From DASUPK01 sp963833375 (GTDB lineage: Bacteria > Actinomycetota > Thermoleophilia > Solirubrobacterales > 70-9), in assembly GCA_963833375.1 (NCBI GenBank), contig CAWHXR010000010.1, positions 620,001-684,000 on the forward strand: DNA of 64,000 nucleotides. Reading direction: 5' to 3'. A model generated the notes under the pieces. It was given only the letters and a program-made list of their open reading frames with translations. It was not told where the DNA came from and searched no databases. This document shows, piece by piece, positions 52,949-61,733 of this stretch. Within the stretch, counting starts at the first letter, position 1. The number at the start of each line of letters is the position of its first letter. The position numbers and the translations under genes are program-made.

Positions 52949-53857
52949 TCAGCGGAGTGCCGAGGTCAGGGCCTCCTCGATCTCCGGGTGCCGGAACTCG
53001 TAGCCCATGTCCAGGGCGCGGCGGGGCAGGACGCGGGATCCGCCGGCGACCGCGTCCGCCAGCTCGCTCCCGCGCAGCGCGGTGACGGCGAACCGCGGCA
53101 CCGGCATGAAGGCGGGGCGGCGAAGGGCCTGCCCGAGGGCCTTCGAGAACTCGCGGTTCGTCACCGGGTTGGGCGCAGTGGCGTTGATCGTCCCCGAGAC
53201 CCCATCGTCATCGAGGGCCCAGAGGAGCAGGCCGACCTCGTCGTCGATGTGGATCCAGGACATGAACTGCTCGCCGCCGGCGATCGGTCCGCCGACCCCG
53301 AGCTTGAATGGGAGGAGCAGCTGCTTGAGCAGCCCCCCGTGCCTGGTCAGCACGAGGCCGGTGCGGAAGATCACCACGCGCGGCACGATCTCCTCGGCCT
53401 CCCGCTCCGCCGCTTCCCAGTCGATCGGAATCTCGGCGGTGAAGCCCGCGCCCGGCTCGGACTCCTCGTCGAGGATCTGGGCGCCGCGGTCGCCGTAGTA
53501 GCCGATCGCCGACTGCCCGATGAAGACGCCCGGTTTGGTCGGGGCGGCCTCGATGCCCTGGAGGAGGTTGCGGGTGCCGACCAGCCGGCTCTGGCGGATG
53601 CGGACCTTCGCCTGGTCGGTGAGCCGCTGGTTGATCTCCTCGCCGATCAGGTTGACGACGCCGTCGACCTGATCGAGCGCCTCGGGGGGCGGGCGCTCCG
53701 TGGTCGCCTGCCAGGCGTGCCAGCGGACGGTGGGGTTCTTCGGCTTCGCCCGCTCCGGGTCGCGGGTCAGTCCCACGACCTCGTCGCCCCTGGCCAGCAG
53801 GGCGTCGCATAGAGCCGAGCCGATCAGCCCGGTCGCTCCAGTGACGAGAACGCGCAT
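52949..53857 (-). CDS. TIGR01777-family epimerase/oxidoreductase (YfcH-like)
   Basis: A 302-residue atypical SDR: VLVTGATGLIGSALCDALLARGDEVVGLTRDPERA, VDGVVNLIGEEINQRLTDQAKVRIRQSRLVGTRNLLQGI, SAIGYYGDRGAQILDEESEPGAGFTAEI and MSWIHIDDEVGLLLWALDD with GTINATAPNPVTNREFSKALG. Function unknown; often a cell-division or nucleotide-sugar related protein. A TAGGAT box lies 9 nt upstream of ATG 53857; the divergent GNAT gene has its own box. Confidence 0.92.
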   Translation of the reverse strand: MRVLVTGATGLIGSALCDALLARGDEVVGLTRDPERAKPKNPTVRWHAWQATTERPPPEALDQVDGVVNLIGEEINQRLTDQAKVRIRQSRLVGTRNLLQGIEAAPTKPGVFIGQSAIGYYGDRGAQILDEESEPGAGFTAEIPIDWEAAEREAEEIVPRVVIFRTGLVLTRHGGLLKQLLLPFKLGVGGPIAGGEQFMSWIHIDDEVGLLLWALDDDGVSGTINATAPNPVTNREFSKALGQALRRPAFMPVPRFAVTALRGSELADAVAGGSRVLPRRALDMGYEFRHPEIEEALTSALR

Positions 53858-53866
53858 CGGCGCGGG

Positions 53867-53872
53867 ATCCTA
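53867..53872 (-). promoter_or_regulatory. near-leaderless -10 box TAGGAT for the TIGR01777 gene
   Basis: On the minus strand TAGGAT ends 9 nt before the ATG 53857. It lies back to back with the box of the divergent acetyltransferase 14 bp away. Confidence 0.45.
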
Positions 53873-53885
53873 GTACGGGCGCGAG

Positions 53886-53891
53886 TAGGTT
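53886..53891 (+). promoter_or_regulatory. leaderless -10 box TAGGTT for the GNAT gene
   Basis: TAGGTT ends 6 nt before ATG 53898. Confidence 0.6.
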
Positions 53892-53897
53892 CCCGCG

Positions 53898-54407
53898 ATG
53901 GCCGAAGGCGTGAGACCAGCCCGCCCCGGCGAGGGAGCGAGGCTCAGCGAGATCTTCCTCTCATCCGGCCGGGCGGCCTGGGCGCGGCACCTCTCGCCGG
54001 TCGGCCTGGCGACCGTCACCTCGCCGCCGCAGGAATGGGAGAGATGGATCACCGACCCCGACGTGATCTGCCTCGTCGCCGAGCGTCGAGGCCGCGTCGC
54101 CGCCCTCGCCGTGCTCTGCCCGAGCCCCGACCCGGACGCGGACCCGATCCGGGTTGCCCTGCTCGACCGGCTCTACACCGAGCCCGCCGCCTGGCGGAGG
54201 GGCCTCGGCCGGGCGCTGATCGACGCGGCGATGGAGGAGCTCTCCGCGCGCGGATACCGCGAGGTGACTCTGTGGACGGCCGAGTGGAACACCTCGCGCG
54301 GCTTCTACGAGGCGAGCGGCTGGATGCTCGACGGCGCGACGCGGGAGACGACGTTCGCGGGCGGGACGTTCACGGAGGTGCGCTACCGCACCGCGGTGAG
54401 GGCTTGA
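53898..54407 (+). CDS. GNAT-family N-acetyltransferase
   Basis: A 169-residue acetyltransferase: VRPARPGEGARLSEIFLSSGRAAWARHL, ICLVAERRGRVAALAVLCPSP, the acetyl-CoA motif A LDRLYTEPAAWRRGLGRALIDAAMEEL and LWTAEWNTSRGFYEASGWMLDGATRETTF. The substrate is not identifiable. It overlaps the next gene by TTGA, so the two are translated together. Confidence 0.9.
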   Translation: MAEGVRPARPGEGARLSEIFLSSGRAAWARHLSPVGLATVTSPPQEWERWITDPDVICLVAERRGRVAALAVLCPSPDPDADPIRVALLDRLYTEPAAWRRGLGRALIDAAMEELSARGYREVTLWTAEWNTSRGFYEASGWMLDGATRETTFAGGTFTEVRYRTAVRA

Positions 54408-55024
54408 GCGCCGGCTCGGCAGCCGCGATCGGTGCCGGTGCCGCTCAGGGCGACGCGCGCCGGATCGGCGTCCTGTTCATGATCGGCTCCGCCTGCTTCG
54501 CTATCGCGTCCCTGCCGGGTGCCTCGAGCGTCTCCGACAAGGCGGTGGGGATCACGTACTTCATCGGCTCGATCTTCTTTACCACCGCCGCCTTCGAGCA
54601 GCTTCGGGTCGCCCGGGGCAAGGGCAAGGAGGTCTGGGCGGCAGCAGTTCAGTTCGCCGGCACCCTCTTCTTCAACGTCAGCACGTTCTTCGCCATGTCG
54701 CATCATCTCTCAAGCCATCAGTCGAACCTGCTGGTCTGGTCGCCCGACGTGTTCGGTTCGATCTGCTTCCTCGTCTCGAGCGTGCTGGCCGAGATCGCGG
54801 TGATCCACGCGATCCTCCTCGTCCGCCGCTCGGCGACCCTCAACCTCGTGGGTTCGGTCGCCTTCGGGATCTCGGCGGTGGCCGCGTACGTCGTCCCGAA
54901 CACGGACGAGCTCGTGAACGCCTCACTCGCCACGTCCATGACCCTGCTCGGCGCGCTCTGCTTCCTCTGGGCGGCTCGCATCCTGGTCAAGCCGCCGCCG
55001 TGGCTGCTGCCGGCGAAGGCGTAG
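54404..55024 (+). CDS. multi-pass membrane protein, unrecognised
   Basis: 206 residues from TTG 54404 (overlapping the GNAT TGA as TTGA). About five or six TM helices are visible: IGVLFMIGSACFAIASLPG, ITYFIGSIFFTTAAFEQL, AVQFAGTLFFNVSTFFAM, SICFLVSSVLAEIAVIHAILLV, LVGSVAFGISAVAAYVV and TSMTLLGALCFLWAARILV. The FFNVSTFFAM...WSPDVFGSICFLVSS pattern resembles uncharacterised YrhK-like proteins. Function unknown. The stop is 3 nt from the convergent secreted-protein gene. Confidence 0.8.
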   Translation: MSAGSAAAIGAGAAQGDARRIGVLFMIGSACFAIASLPGASSVSDKAVGITYFIGSIFFTTAAFEQLRVARGKGKEVWAAAVQFAGTLFFNVSTFFAMSHHLSSHQSNLLVWSPDVFGSICFLVSSVLAEIAVIHAILLVRRSATLNLVGSVAFGISAVAAYVVPNTDELVNASLATSMTLLGALCFLWAARILVKPPPWLLPAKA

Positions 55025-55027
55025 CCA

Positions 55028-55763
55028 CTACTTCCTCTTCCGGCACCTCTTCTTGGCCGCGGCCGCCCGCCGCTTCCGCTTGCACTTCTTGGGGGTGCGC
55101 GCCGGCTGGCTGCTCGCCGGAGCCTGGACGTCCAGAGTGAGCGCCCAGCCGATGATGGAGAAGCCGACATAGCCCGCGGAGTTGTCGTCGAGCGCGTAGA
55201 GGTTCCAGGCGCCGTTCGCCGACGACCCGTTGAAGAAGGACAGAGCGTTCACGTAGGGGGGCGCCGGGCCCGCGCCTCCCGCGCTGAGGTCGTCAGGTTC
55301 CGGGGCCTCCCCGAGGTAGTTGGACGGCTTGTAGCTGACGACTTGGTCGGTGCCGCACGATCCGCCATCGGGTACGAACGTCGCGGCCGCGTCGTCGAAG
55401 GTGAAGGTGTCGGGTCCCGAAGGGTCCATGGTCGCCGGATTGACGCCGCAGGCATCGGACATCAGCATCACCTGCTGACCATTCGGCCCGGTGATCACCA
55501 AGTCCAAATCGTCAGGGCTCGCCGAGCTGGAGCTGATCAGCGTGACGGTCGCCGTCGAGACCGTCCCCGAGAGGCCCGACACCTGCATGCTGGAGGGGTA
55601 GTGATTCGCGGGGCCGTATGTGCTGCCGCCCTGACTGGGGTAGAGGTGCTCGGTGTTGAGGAAGACGTGCGTGTCGGCGCGCGCGAGCCCCGGGGGGCAG
55701 GGCGAGCGAGGGGAGCGCCAGCGGCAAAAGGAAGCGGCTGCGTCTGATTCCCCTTCTCCCCAT
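55028..55763 (-). pseudogene. secreted P-domain-like protein, frameshifted within its signal peptide
   Basis: A signal peptide (MGRRGIRRSRFLLPLALPS) starts at ATG 55763, but the mature protein (ARADTHVFLNTEHLYPS...) is in another frame. The two join if the run of six G (plus strand 55690-55695) had five, giving LALPPGLARADTHVF. The mature part resembles a proprotein-convertase P domain (DLDLVITGPNGQQVMLM, ANGAWNLYALDDNSAGYVGFSIIGWALTL) and ends in a basic Cys-containing tail KKCKRKRRAAAAKKRC. This is either a sequencing error, a phase-variable homopolymer or a recent inactivation. Confidence 0.75.
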
Positions 55764-55780
55764 TGCAAGCCGTTGCGAGG

Positions 55781-57265
55781 CTACCCCGTGGCGCTTGCGG
55801 CGGAGGCCCCGTCGCCGTGGACGATCTCGAACGTCCCCGTCTCCTCCGAGAAGCGGGCGAGCCCGGCCTCCTTCGCCTCTTCGACGACCGCCTGCGCCAC
55901 AGCCGGCGCGACGTCGCGGTTGAAGACCGACGGGATGATGTAGTCCTCGGCCAGGTCGTCTTCGGTGACCACCTCGGCGATGCCGCGAGCGGCGGCCAGC
56001 TTCATCTCCTCGGTGATCCGGGGGGCGCCGGCGTCGAGGGCGCCGCGAAAGATCCCGGGGAAGCAGAGGACGTTGTTGATCTGGTTCGGGTAGTCCGAGC
56101 GACCGGTGGCCATGATCCGCACGTACGGCTCGGCGTCCTCCGGCATCACCTCGGGGGTCGGATTGGCCATCGCGAAGACGATCGCGTCGTCGTTCATCTT
56201 GCCGAGGGACTCCGGCTCGATCAGCCCGGGCCCGGAGACGCCGATGAACAGGTCGCAGCCCTCGATCACCTCGTTGGGGTCGCCGGCGAGCTTCTCGTCG
56301 TTGGTGTTCTCCGCGAACCAGCGCTTGATGCCCGACATCGAGCCGTCCGCGTAGTCGGCGCGGTCGGTCGAGATCGCGCCCTGGCGGTCGCAGCCGATGA
56401 TCTGGGTGATCCCGGACTCCTGCATCATCTTCGTGCAGGCGACGCCGGCGGCGCCGGTGCCGAGCACCAGAACCCGCAGGCTCTGGATCGGCTTGCCGAC
56501 GATCTTCAGCGAGTTGAAGAGGGCCGCCATAACGACGACGGCGGTGCCGTGCTGGTCGTCGTGGAAGACGGGGATGTCGAGCTCCTCCTTGAGGCGCTCC
56601 TCGATCTGGAAGCAGCGCGGCGCAGAGATGTCCTCGAGGTTGATGCCGCCGAAGGTCGGCGCGAGGAGCTTCACCGTCCGGATGATCTCCTCGGGGTCGT
56701 TGGTGGCCAGGCAGATCGGGAAGGCGTCGACCTCGGCGAACTCCTTGAATAGCATCGCTTTGCCCTCCATCACCGGCATCGCCGCCTCGGGCCCGATGTC
56801 GCCGAGGCCGAGCACGGCCGAGCCATCTGAGACCACCGCGACGGTGTTGGCCTTGATCGTGAAGTCGAAGGCCTTCGACTTGTCCGCGGCGATGTACTCG
56901 CAGACCCGGGCGACGCCGGGCGTGTAGGCCATCGAGAGGTCGTCGCGCGTCTTCAGCGGGTACTTGTTGTGCTGCTCGATCTTGCCCTTCTTGTGCATCT
57001 CGAAGGTCCGGTCGGTGAAGCCGAGGACGCGCGCGCCGCGGGTCGAGCCGATCGAGCGCAGGATCTGCTCCCAGTGCTCGGGGCTGTTCGCGTCGATCGT
57101 GAACTCCCGCACCCGCTTGCCCTCATCGCCCGCGCCGGGGATCAGGTCGACGGACTGGAGCGCGCCGCCGGCCTCCGCGATCTGCGCGGTCAACTTGCCG
57201 AGCGGCTCCTGGCGTGCATCGAGCTCGACCCGGACGGTGACGCTGTATTGGGCGCTCGCGGCCAT
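55781..57265 (-). CDS. NAD-type malic enzyme with N-terminal ACT domain
   Basis: Oxidatively decarboxylates malate to pyruvate. The 494-residue protein has an ACT domain (SVTVRVELDARQEPLGKLTAQIAEAGGALQSVDL), then the malic enzyme core: MAYTPGVARVCEYIA with the catalytic Tyr, the Lys in FTIKANTVAVVSDGSAVLGLGDIGPEAAMPVMEGKAMLFKEF, FGGINLEDISAPRCFQIEE, HDDQHGTAVV and the Rossmann VLVLGTGAAGVACTKMM. ATG 57265 has a TATGAT box 9 nt upstream. The ACT domain suggests allosteric control by a small ligand. Confidence 0.95.
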   Translation of the reverse strand: MAASAQYSVTVRVELDARQEPLGKLTAQIAEAGGALQSVDLIPGAGDEGKRVREFTIDANSPEHWEQILRSIGSTRGARVLGFTDRTFEMHKKGKIEQHNKYPLKTRDDLSMAYTPGVARVCEYIAADKSKAFDFTIKANTVAVVSDGSAVLGLGDIGPEAAMPVMEGKAMLFKEFAEVDAFPICLATNDPEEIIRTVKLLAPTFGGINLEDISAPRCFQIEERLKEELDIPVFHDDQHGTAVVVMAALFNSLKIVGKPIQSLRVLVLGTGAAGVACTKMMQESGITQIIGCDRQGAISTDRADYADGSMSGIKRWFAENTNDEKLAGDPNEVIEGCDLFIGVSGPGLIEPESLGKMNDDAIVFAMANPTPEVMPEDAEPYVRIMATGRSDYPNQINNVLCFPGIFRGALDAGAPRITEEMKLAAARGIAEVVTEDDLAEDYIIPSVFNRDVAPAVAQAVVEEAKEAGLARFSEETGTFEIVHGDGASAASATG

Positions 57266-57274
57266 GGGCCGCTG

Positions 57275-57280
57275 ATCATA
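57275..57280 (-). promoter_or_regulatory. near-leaderless -10 box TATGAT for the malic enzyme
   Basis: On the minus strand TATGAT ends 9 nt before the ATG 57265. Confidence 0.5.
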
Positions 57281-57398
57281 GGCAGCGGCGCTGGTCTGGC
57301 CGCTCTCCGCCGAGCCGCTAGGCTGGCGGCCGTCGCCGCGCAGGGATGTCGGAGGCGGCCGAATCGATTTGAGAGGTTCGACGAAAAGGAGTTCGTAG

Positions 57399-58475
57399 AT
57401 GCCGCGTGCCCCGCACGCCCGCGCCCGCAGCGTGGCCGCCGCCGCCGTGCTGTTCTGTCTGCTCTGCTTGGCCGTCCCGGGTGGCGCCCTGGCGAAGAAG
57501 AAGGCGGGCCTGCCACCGATCCACGTGCGCGGGACGGTCTACACGTTCGACGATCAGACCCCGATCGCGGGCGCCGTGGTCCGGGTCGCCGAGCTGCCGG
57601 GCCTGAGCGCGCAGTCGGGGCCCGACGGCAGCTACGACCTCCTGGTTCCCGACGGCGCCAAGTTCACGCCCTACGTCGACGCCGCCGGCCACCACCGGAT
57701 CTACCTGCAGACCTTCGTCAGCCAGGGCAGGGACCTCGAGCGCGCCAACTTCCAGATGCCAACCGACTCGGCCTTCAATCTGCTGGCGTTGATCCTGGCG
57801 GCGCCGCGCGACGCAAACAATGAGCTGGTGAACTGCGCGGTTGTGTCGACGTTCAGCACCATCAACGTGCGCGACGTCAGCTTCGGCGACTTCGTCGCCT
57901 ACGGGGCCCACGGCGTCGCCGGCGCGACGGCCAGTGCGAGTCCGACACTGCCCAACCCCGTCTACTTCAACGATTCCGTCATTCCCGACGCTTCGCGGAC
58001 CGAGTCGTCCGGCGATGGGGGGGTGGTCTGGCCGGTGGTGCCTGCAGGCGTCTACCGGTTCACGGCCCTGCATCCGTCGACCCGCTTTGCCCCGTTCCGC
58101 GCAACCTGCGAGCCTGGGCGGGTCGTCAATGCCAATCCGCCCCAGGGGTTCTTCGAGCTCCGCCCGAGCGAGCGGATCGACTCCTCGGTGGCCGCATCGC
58201 TCGCCTCCCTCCGCTTCGACCTCGGCGGAGCCAAGGCCCGCCTGAAGGCCCGCGTCCAAGCCCGCGAGTACGTCGCGGTGAGCGGCCGGCTACTGCGCGG
58301 CAAGCGCGGCTGGGCCAGGCGCAGTGCCAAGGGCTATGCGCCCGGCAAGCGAACCCTCGCCTTCCCGATCGGCCACGGCCTCGCCGGGAAGCGGATCGCC
58401 GTGGAGCTGACGGTGGAGGACGGCCAGGGCAACGTCAAGACGCTGACCCGAAAGCTGCGGGTTCCCGGGCCGTAG
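57399..58475 (+). CDS. secreted protein with carboxypeptidase-regulatory-like (CnaB-type) domain
   Basis: A 358-residue exported protein. A signal peptide (VAAAAVLFCLLCLAVPGGALA) precedes an Ig-like fold: VRGTVYTFDDQTPIAGAVVRVAELPGLSAQSGPDGSYDLLVPDG, typical of carboxypeptidase-regulatory-like domains. The central region (ALILAAPRDANNELVNCAVVSTFSTINVRDVSFGDFVAYG) resembles cell-wall proteins, and the C-terminal ~70 residues are basic. ATG 57399 has AAGGAG 8 nt upstream. Role unknown; probably binds sugars or cell-wall material. Confidence 0.85.
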   Translation: MPRAPHARARSVAAAAVLFCLLCLAVPGGALAKKKAGLPPIHVRGTVYTFDDQTPIAGAVVRVAELPGLSAQSGPDGSYDLLVPDGAKFTPYVDAAGHHRIYLQTFVSQGRDLERANFQMPTDSAFNLLALILAAPRDANNELVNCAVVSTFSTINVRDVSFGDFVAYGAHGVAGATASASPTLPNPVYFNDSVIPDASRTESSGDGGVVWPVVPAGVYRFTALHPSTRFAPFRATCEPGRVVNANPPQGFFELRPSERIDSSVAASLASLRFDLGGAKARLKARVQAREYVAVSGRLLRGKRGWARRSAKGYAPGKRTLAFPIGHGLAGKRIAVELTVEDGQGNVKTLTRKLRVPGP

Positions 58476-58504
58476 CCCGACCGGGCGACGAGCACGGCGC
58501 CGCG

Positions 58505-58510
58505 TAGGAT
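58505..58510 (+). promoter_or_regulatory. leaderless -10 box TAGGAT for polA
   Basis: TAGGAT ends 6 nt before ATG 58517. Confidence 0.6.
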
Positions 58511-58516
58511 CGGGGT

Positions 58517-61162
58517 ATGCCCGCGACGAAGTCCAAGGCCGCCCCGAGACAGGGGGCCAAGAAGCAAAGGGGCGAGCTCTTCCTGATCGACGGCAACTCG
58601 CTCGCCTACAGGGCGTTCTTCGCCCTGCCGGAGTCGATCGCGACGCACGACGGGCGTCCGACCAACGCGATCTACGGGCTGGCCTCGATGTTCGCCAAGA
58701 TGCTGATCGACTGCGACCCGGCGGGCGTGGTCGTCTGCTGGGATGCGGGCTGGTCGGGCCGCGAGCTCACCTACGAGCCCTACAAGTCCGAGCGCAAGCC
58801 GCGCCCCGACCTGCTGCGGGACCAGTGGCCCCACCTGATGCCGCTCGCCGAGGCCTTCGGCTTCACCAACATCAAGGTGGACGGCTACGAGGCGGACGAC
58901 GTGATCGCCTCGCTGACGAAGCGCGCCCGCGAGCAGGACATCCCGGTGATGGTCGTCTCGGGCGACCGCGACGTCTACCAGCTGGTCGAGGACGGGGTCC
59001 GGGTGATGACCACCTCGCGCGGCGTCACCGACACGAAGATCTACGACCGCGAGGGCGTGATCGAGCGCTACGGCGTCCCCCCGGAGCTGGTCACCGACCT
59101 GATCGGCCTGAAGGGCGACACCTCGGACAACATCCCCGGTGTCCCCGGGATCGGCGACAAGACCGCCGCCCAGCTGCTCCAGGAGTACGGCGACCTGGAA
59201 AGCGTGCTCGCGAACGTCGACAAGATCTCCGGCGCCAAGCGCAAGGAGAACCTCACCATCCACGCCGAGGACGCCCGCGTCTCCAAGCAGCTCGCCACGG
59301 CGATCACGGAAATCGACGTCGAGCTCGACCTGGACGAGCTGATGTCGAAGCAGATGGACCGCAGCCGGCTGCGGGAGGTCGCGCGCGAGTTCGAGCTGCG
59401 CGTGATCCTCCAGCGCCTTGAGGAGGAGCTCGGTGCGGACTTCATCCCCGAGGCGAAGGTCGAGGAGGAGCTCGACGCCACGGCGCAGGAGGGCTCGATC
59501 GAGGACCTCGGCAGGGGGGAGGTCTCGCTGGCGATCGAGGGCACCACCTGGGCCGGCTACGACGGCGAGAAGCTGGTGGAGGGCGAGTGCCCTGACCTGA
59601 CCGAGCTGGTCGCGGCCGTCGGGAAGAGGCGCCTGATCGGCCACGACCTGAAGAGCCTCGGCGGTGGCGCCCGGCATGGCCTCTTGGCGGCCTCCGGCGA
59701 TGGGCTCGACCTGCGACACGACACGATGGTCGGCGCCTACCTGCTCGATCCGGCGCGCCGCACCTACGACCTGGTGGACATCGCCGCCCAGCGCGGTCTC
59801 GCCGCCGCCCCCAAGGAATCGGAGGGCGCCGACTCAGAGCAGCTCGAGCTGGGGGAGGAGCCGCCCCCCGACCCCGCCGCTGAGGCCCGCCTCGTCTGGG
59901 AGATCGCCCAGCTCCAGCGGAAGGGGATGAAGGAGCAGGGGATCGAGCGGTTGATGGACGAGGTGGAGATGCCGCTGATCGAGGTGTTGGCGGCGATGGA
60001 GCAGACAGGCGTCCTGCTCGACCAGAAGCGCCTCGCCGACATCGGCGAGGGCTTCGAGCAGCGGATAGAGACGCTGCAGGCGGACATCTTCAAGCTCGCC
60101 GGCCACGAGTTCACGATCGGCTCGCCCCAGCAGCTCGCCGAGGTCCTCTTCGACGAGCTCGGCCTCACCAAGAAGCGGCGCGGCAAGACCGGATTCTCGA
60201 CCGACGCGCGGGTGCTCTCGCAGATCCGCGAGGAGCACGAGATCGTCGCCAAGGTCGAACAGTGGCGCGAGCTCACCAAGCTGAAGAGCACCTACCTCGA
60301 TGCGCTCCCGGAGCTGATCGACCCGGACACCGGGCGCCTGCACACCACCTTCAACCAGGCGGCGACCGCCACCGGCCGCCTCTCGAGCACCAACCCCAAT
60401 CTTCAGAACATCCCGATCCGCACGGAGGAGGGCAGACCGATCCGCTCCTGCTTCGTCGCGCCCCGCGGCCAGCGCCTGCTCTCCGCCGACTACAACCAGA
60501 TCGAGCTGCGGATCCTCGCCCACATCGCCGGCGAGGACGCCCTGCGCGAGATCTTCGCCCGCGGCGAGGACATCCACGCCGCCACCGCATCGGAGGTGCT
60601 GGGCATCGACGCCGGGGAGGTCGGCCCAGGCGAGCGCTCCAAGGCCAAGATGGTCAACTACGGGATCGCCTACGGCCTCTCCGCCTACGGGTTGGCGGAC
60701 CGCCTCAACATCGAGCAGGAGGAGGCAGCCGCCTACATCGAACGGTACTTCGAGCGCTTCCCGGCGGTGAAGCGCTACATCGAGGAGACGATCGAGTCGG
60801 CGAAGCGGGATGGCTACGTGACGACCCTGCTTGGTCGCCGCCGCCCGATCCCGGAGCTGCGCTCCGGCCGCCCGCAGGTCCGCGGCCAGGGCGAGCGGCT
60901 CGCGGTCAACATGCCGATCCAGGGGACCTCGGCGGACATCATCAAGATCGCCATGGTCGGCTGCCAGCGGGCTCTCAACGAATCAGACCTGGAGACGAGG
61001 CTGGTCCTCCAGATCCACGACGAGCTGCTGTTCGAGGGCCCGGCGGATGAGATGGACGCCGCCTCCGCGCTGGTCGAGCGGGAGATGTGCCGGGCGTTCG
61101 ATCTCGATCCGCCGCTGGCGGTCGACGTCGGCGTCGGCAAGGACTGGCTGGCCGCGAAGTAG
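58517..61162 (+). CDS. polA: DNA polymerase I, apparently without active 3'-5' exonuclease
   Basis: An 881-residue Pol I. The 5'-nuclease domain has LFLIDGNSLAYRAFFALP, GYEADDVIASL, VSGDRDVYQLV and GLKGDTSDNIPGVPGIGDKTA. The middle domain lacks the exonuclease DxE (LAIEGTT in its place) and NxxxD motifs, as in Taq-like polymerases. The polymerase domain has TATGRLSSTNPNLQNIP, motif A SADYNQIELRILAHIAG, the O-helix RSKAKMVNYGIAYGLSAYGLA and motif C QIHDELLFE. Fills gaps in repair and lagging-strand synthesis. Own -10 box present. Confidence 0.97.
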   Translation: MPATKSKAAPRQGAKKQRGELFLIDGNSLAYRAFFALPESIATHDGRPTNAIYGLASMFAKMLIDCDPAGVVVCWDAGWSGRELTYEPYKSERKPRPDLLRDQWPHLMPLAEAFGFTNIKVDGYEADDVIASLTKRAREQDIPVMVVSGDRDVYQLVEDGVRVMTTSRGVTDTKIYDREGVIERYGVPPELVTDLIGLKGDTSDNIPGVPGIGDKTAAQLLQEYGDLESVLANVDKISGAKRKENLTIHAEDARVSKQLATAITEIDVELDLDELMSKQMDRSRLREVAREFELRVILQRLEEELGADFIPEAKVEEELDATAQEGSIEDLGRGEVSLAIEGTTWAGYDGEKLVEGECPDLTELVAAVGKRRLIGHDLKSLGGGARHGLLAASGDGLDLRHDTMVGAYLLDPARRTYDLVDIAAQRGLAAAPKESEGADSEQLELGEEPPPDPAAEARLVWEIAQLQRKGMKEQGIERLMDEVEMPLIEVLAAMEQTGVLLDQKRLADIGEGFEQRIETLQADIFKLAGHEFTIGSPQQLAEVLFDELGLTKKRRGKTGFSTDARVLSQIREEHEIVAKVEQWRELTKLKSTYLDALPELIDPDTGRLHTTFNQAATATGRLSSTNPNLQNIPIRTEEGRPIRSCFVAPRGQRLLSADYNQIELRILAHIAGEDALREIFARGEDIHAATASEVLGIDAGEVGPGERSKAKMVNYGIAYGLSAYGLADRLNIEQEEAAAYIERYFERFPAVKRYIEETIESAKRDGYVTTLLGRRRPIPELRSGRPQVRGQGERLAVNMPIQGTSADIIKIAMVGCQRALNESDLETRLVLQIHDELLFEGPADEMDAASALVEREMCRAFDLDPPLAVDVGVGKDWLAAK

Positions 61163-61231
61163 GCCGGGCGGCCGAGCCGCTGTCGGTGCGCCGCGCCTTC
61201 GGTGCCGCGCCGGATCAGCGAAGATCACGTC

Positions 61232-61669
61232 ATGGACAGGGGCTTCGCCGTCCTGATCATGGCCGTCGTGGGTGGCTGCATCGCCCTGCAGGCGCCGATC
61301 AACGCCGGCCTCGGACGCTCCACCGGCAGCTTCGCCGCGGCGACGATCTCGTTCGTGGTGGGGACGGTCCTGCTGGGGGCGATCGTCGCGCTCAGCGGGC
61401 GGGCCGGCGGGCTCGGCGACGTGGCGGACGTCCAGTGGTACTACCTGCTCGGGGGCGCGCTCGGCGCCGCCTACGTCTTTTCGGCGCTCGTCCTGGTCAG
61501 CGAGATCGGCGCCGGCGCGGTGGCCGCCGCGACCGTCACGGGACAGCTCACCACCTCCGTGGTGCTCGACCGGATCGGGTTCCTCGGCCTCGACCGGGAG
61601 CCGCTGACGGCGTCGCGAGTGGCGGGAGTGATGCTGCTGCTCGCCGGCACCTACCTGGTCGTTCGTTGA
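61232..61669 (+). CDS. DMT-superfamily (DUF606/YdcZ-like) membrane protein
   Basis: A 145-residue protein with four or five TM helices: AVLIMAVVGGCIALQAPINAGLGRSTGSFAAATISFVVGTVLLGAIVALSG, WYYLLGGALGAAYVFSALVLVSEIGAGAVAAATVTGQLTTSVVLDRIG and VMLLLAGTYLVVR. The layout matches DUF606/YdcZ, a half-size DMT transporter that may work as a dimer. Substrate unknown. ATG 61232 is the family start. Confidence 0.85.
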   Translation: MDRGFAVLIMAVVGGCIALQAPINAGLGRSTGSFAAATISFVVGTVLLGAIVALSGRAGGLGDVADVQWYYLLGGALGAAYVFSALVLVSEIGAGAVAAATVTGQLTTSVVLDRIGFLGLDREPLTASRVAGVMLLLAGTYLVVR

Positions 61670-61733
61670 TTACCGGGTTCCCCCGATGTTCGGGCCCTGG
61701 TCGCGGCCAGCCGCAGAGAGCCGCGGCTTCTAG

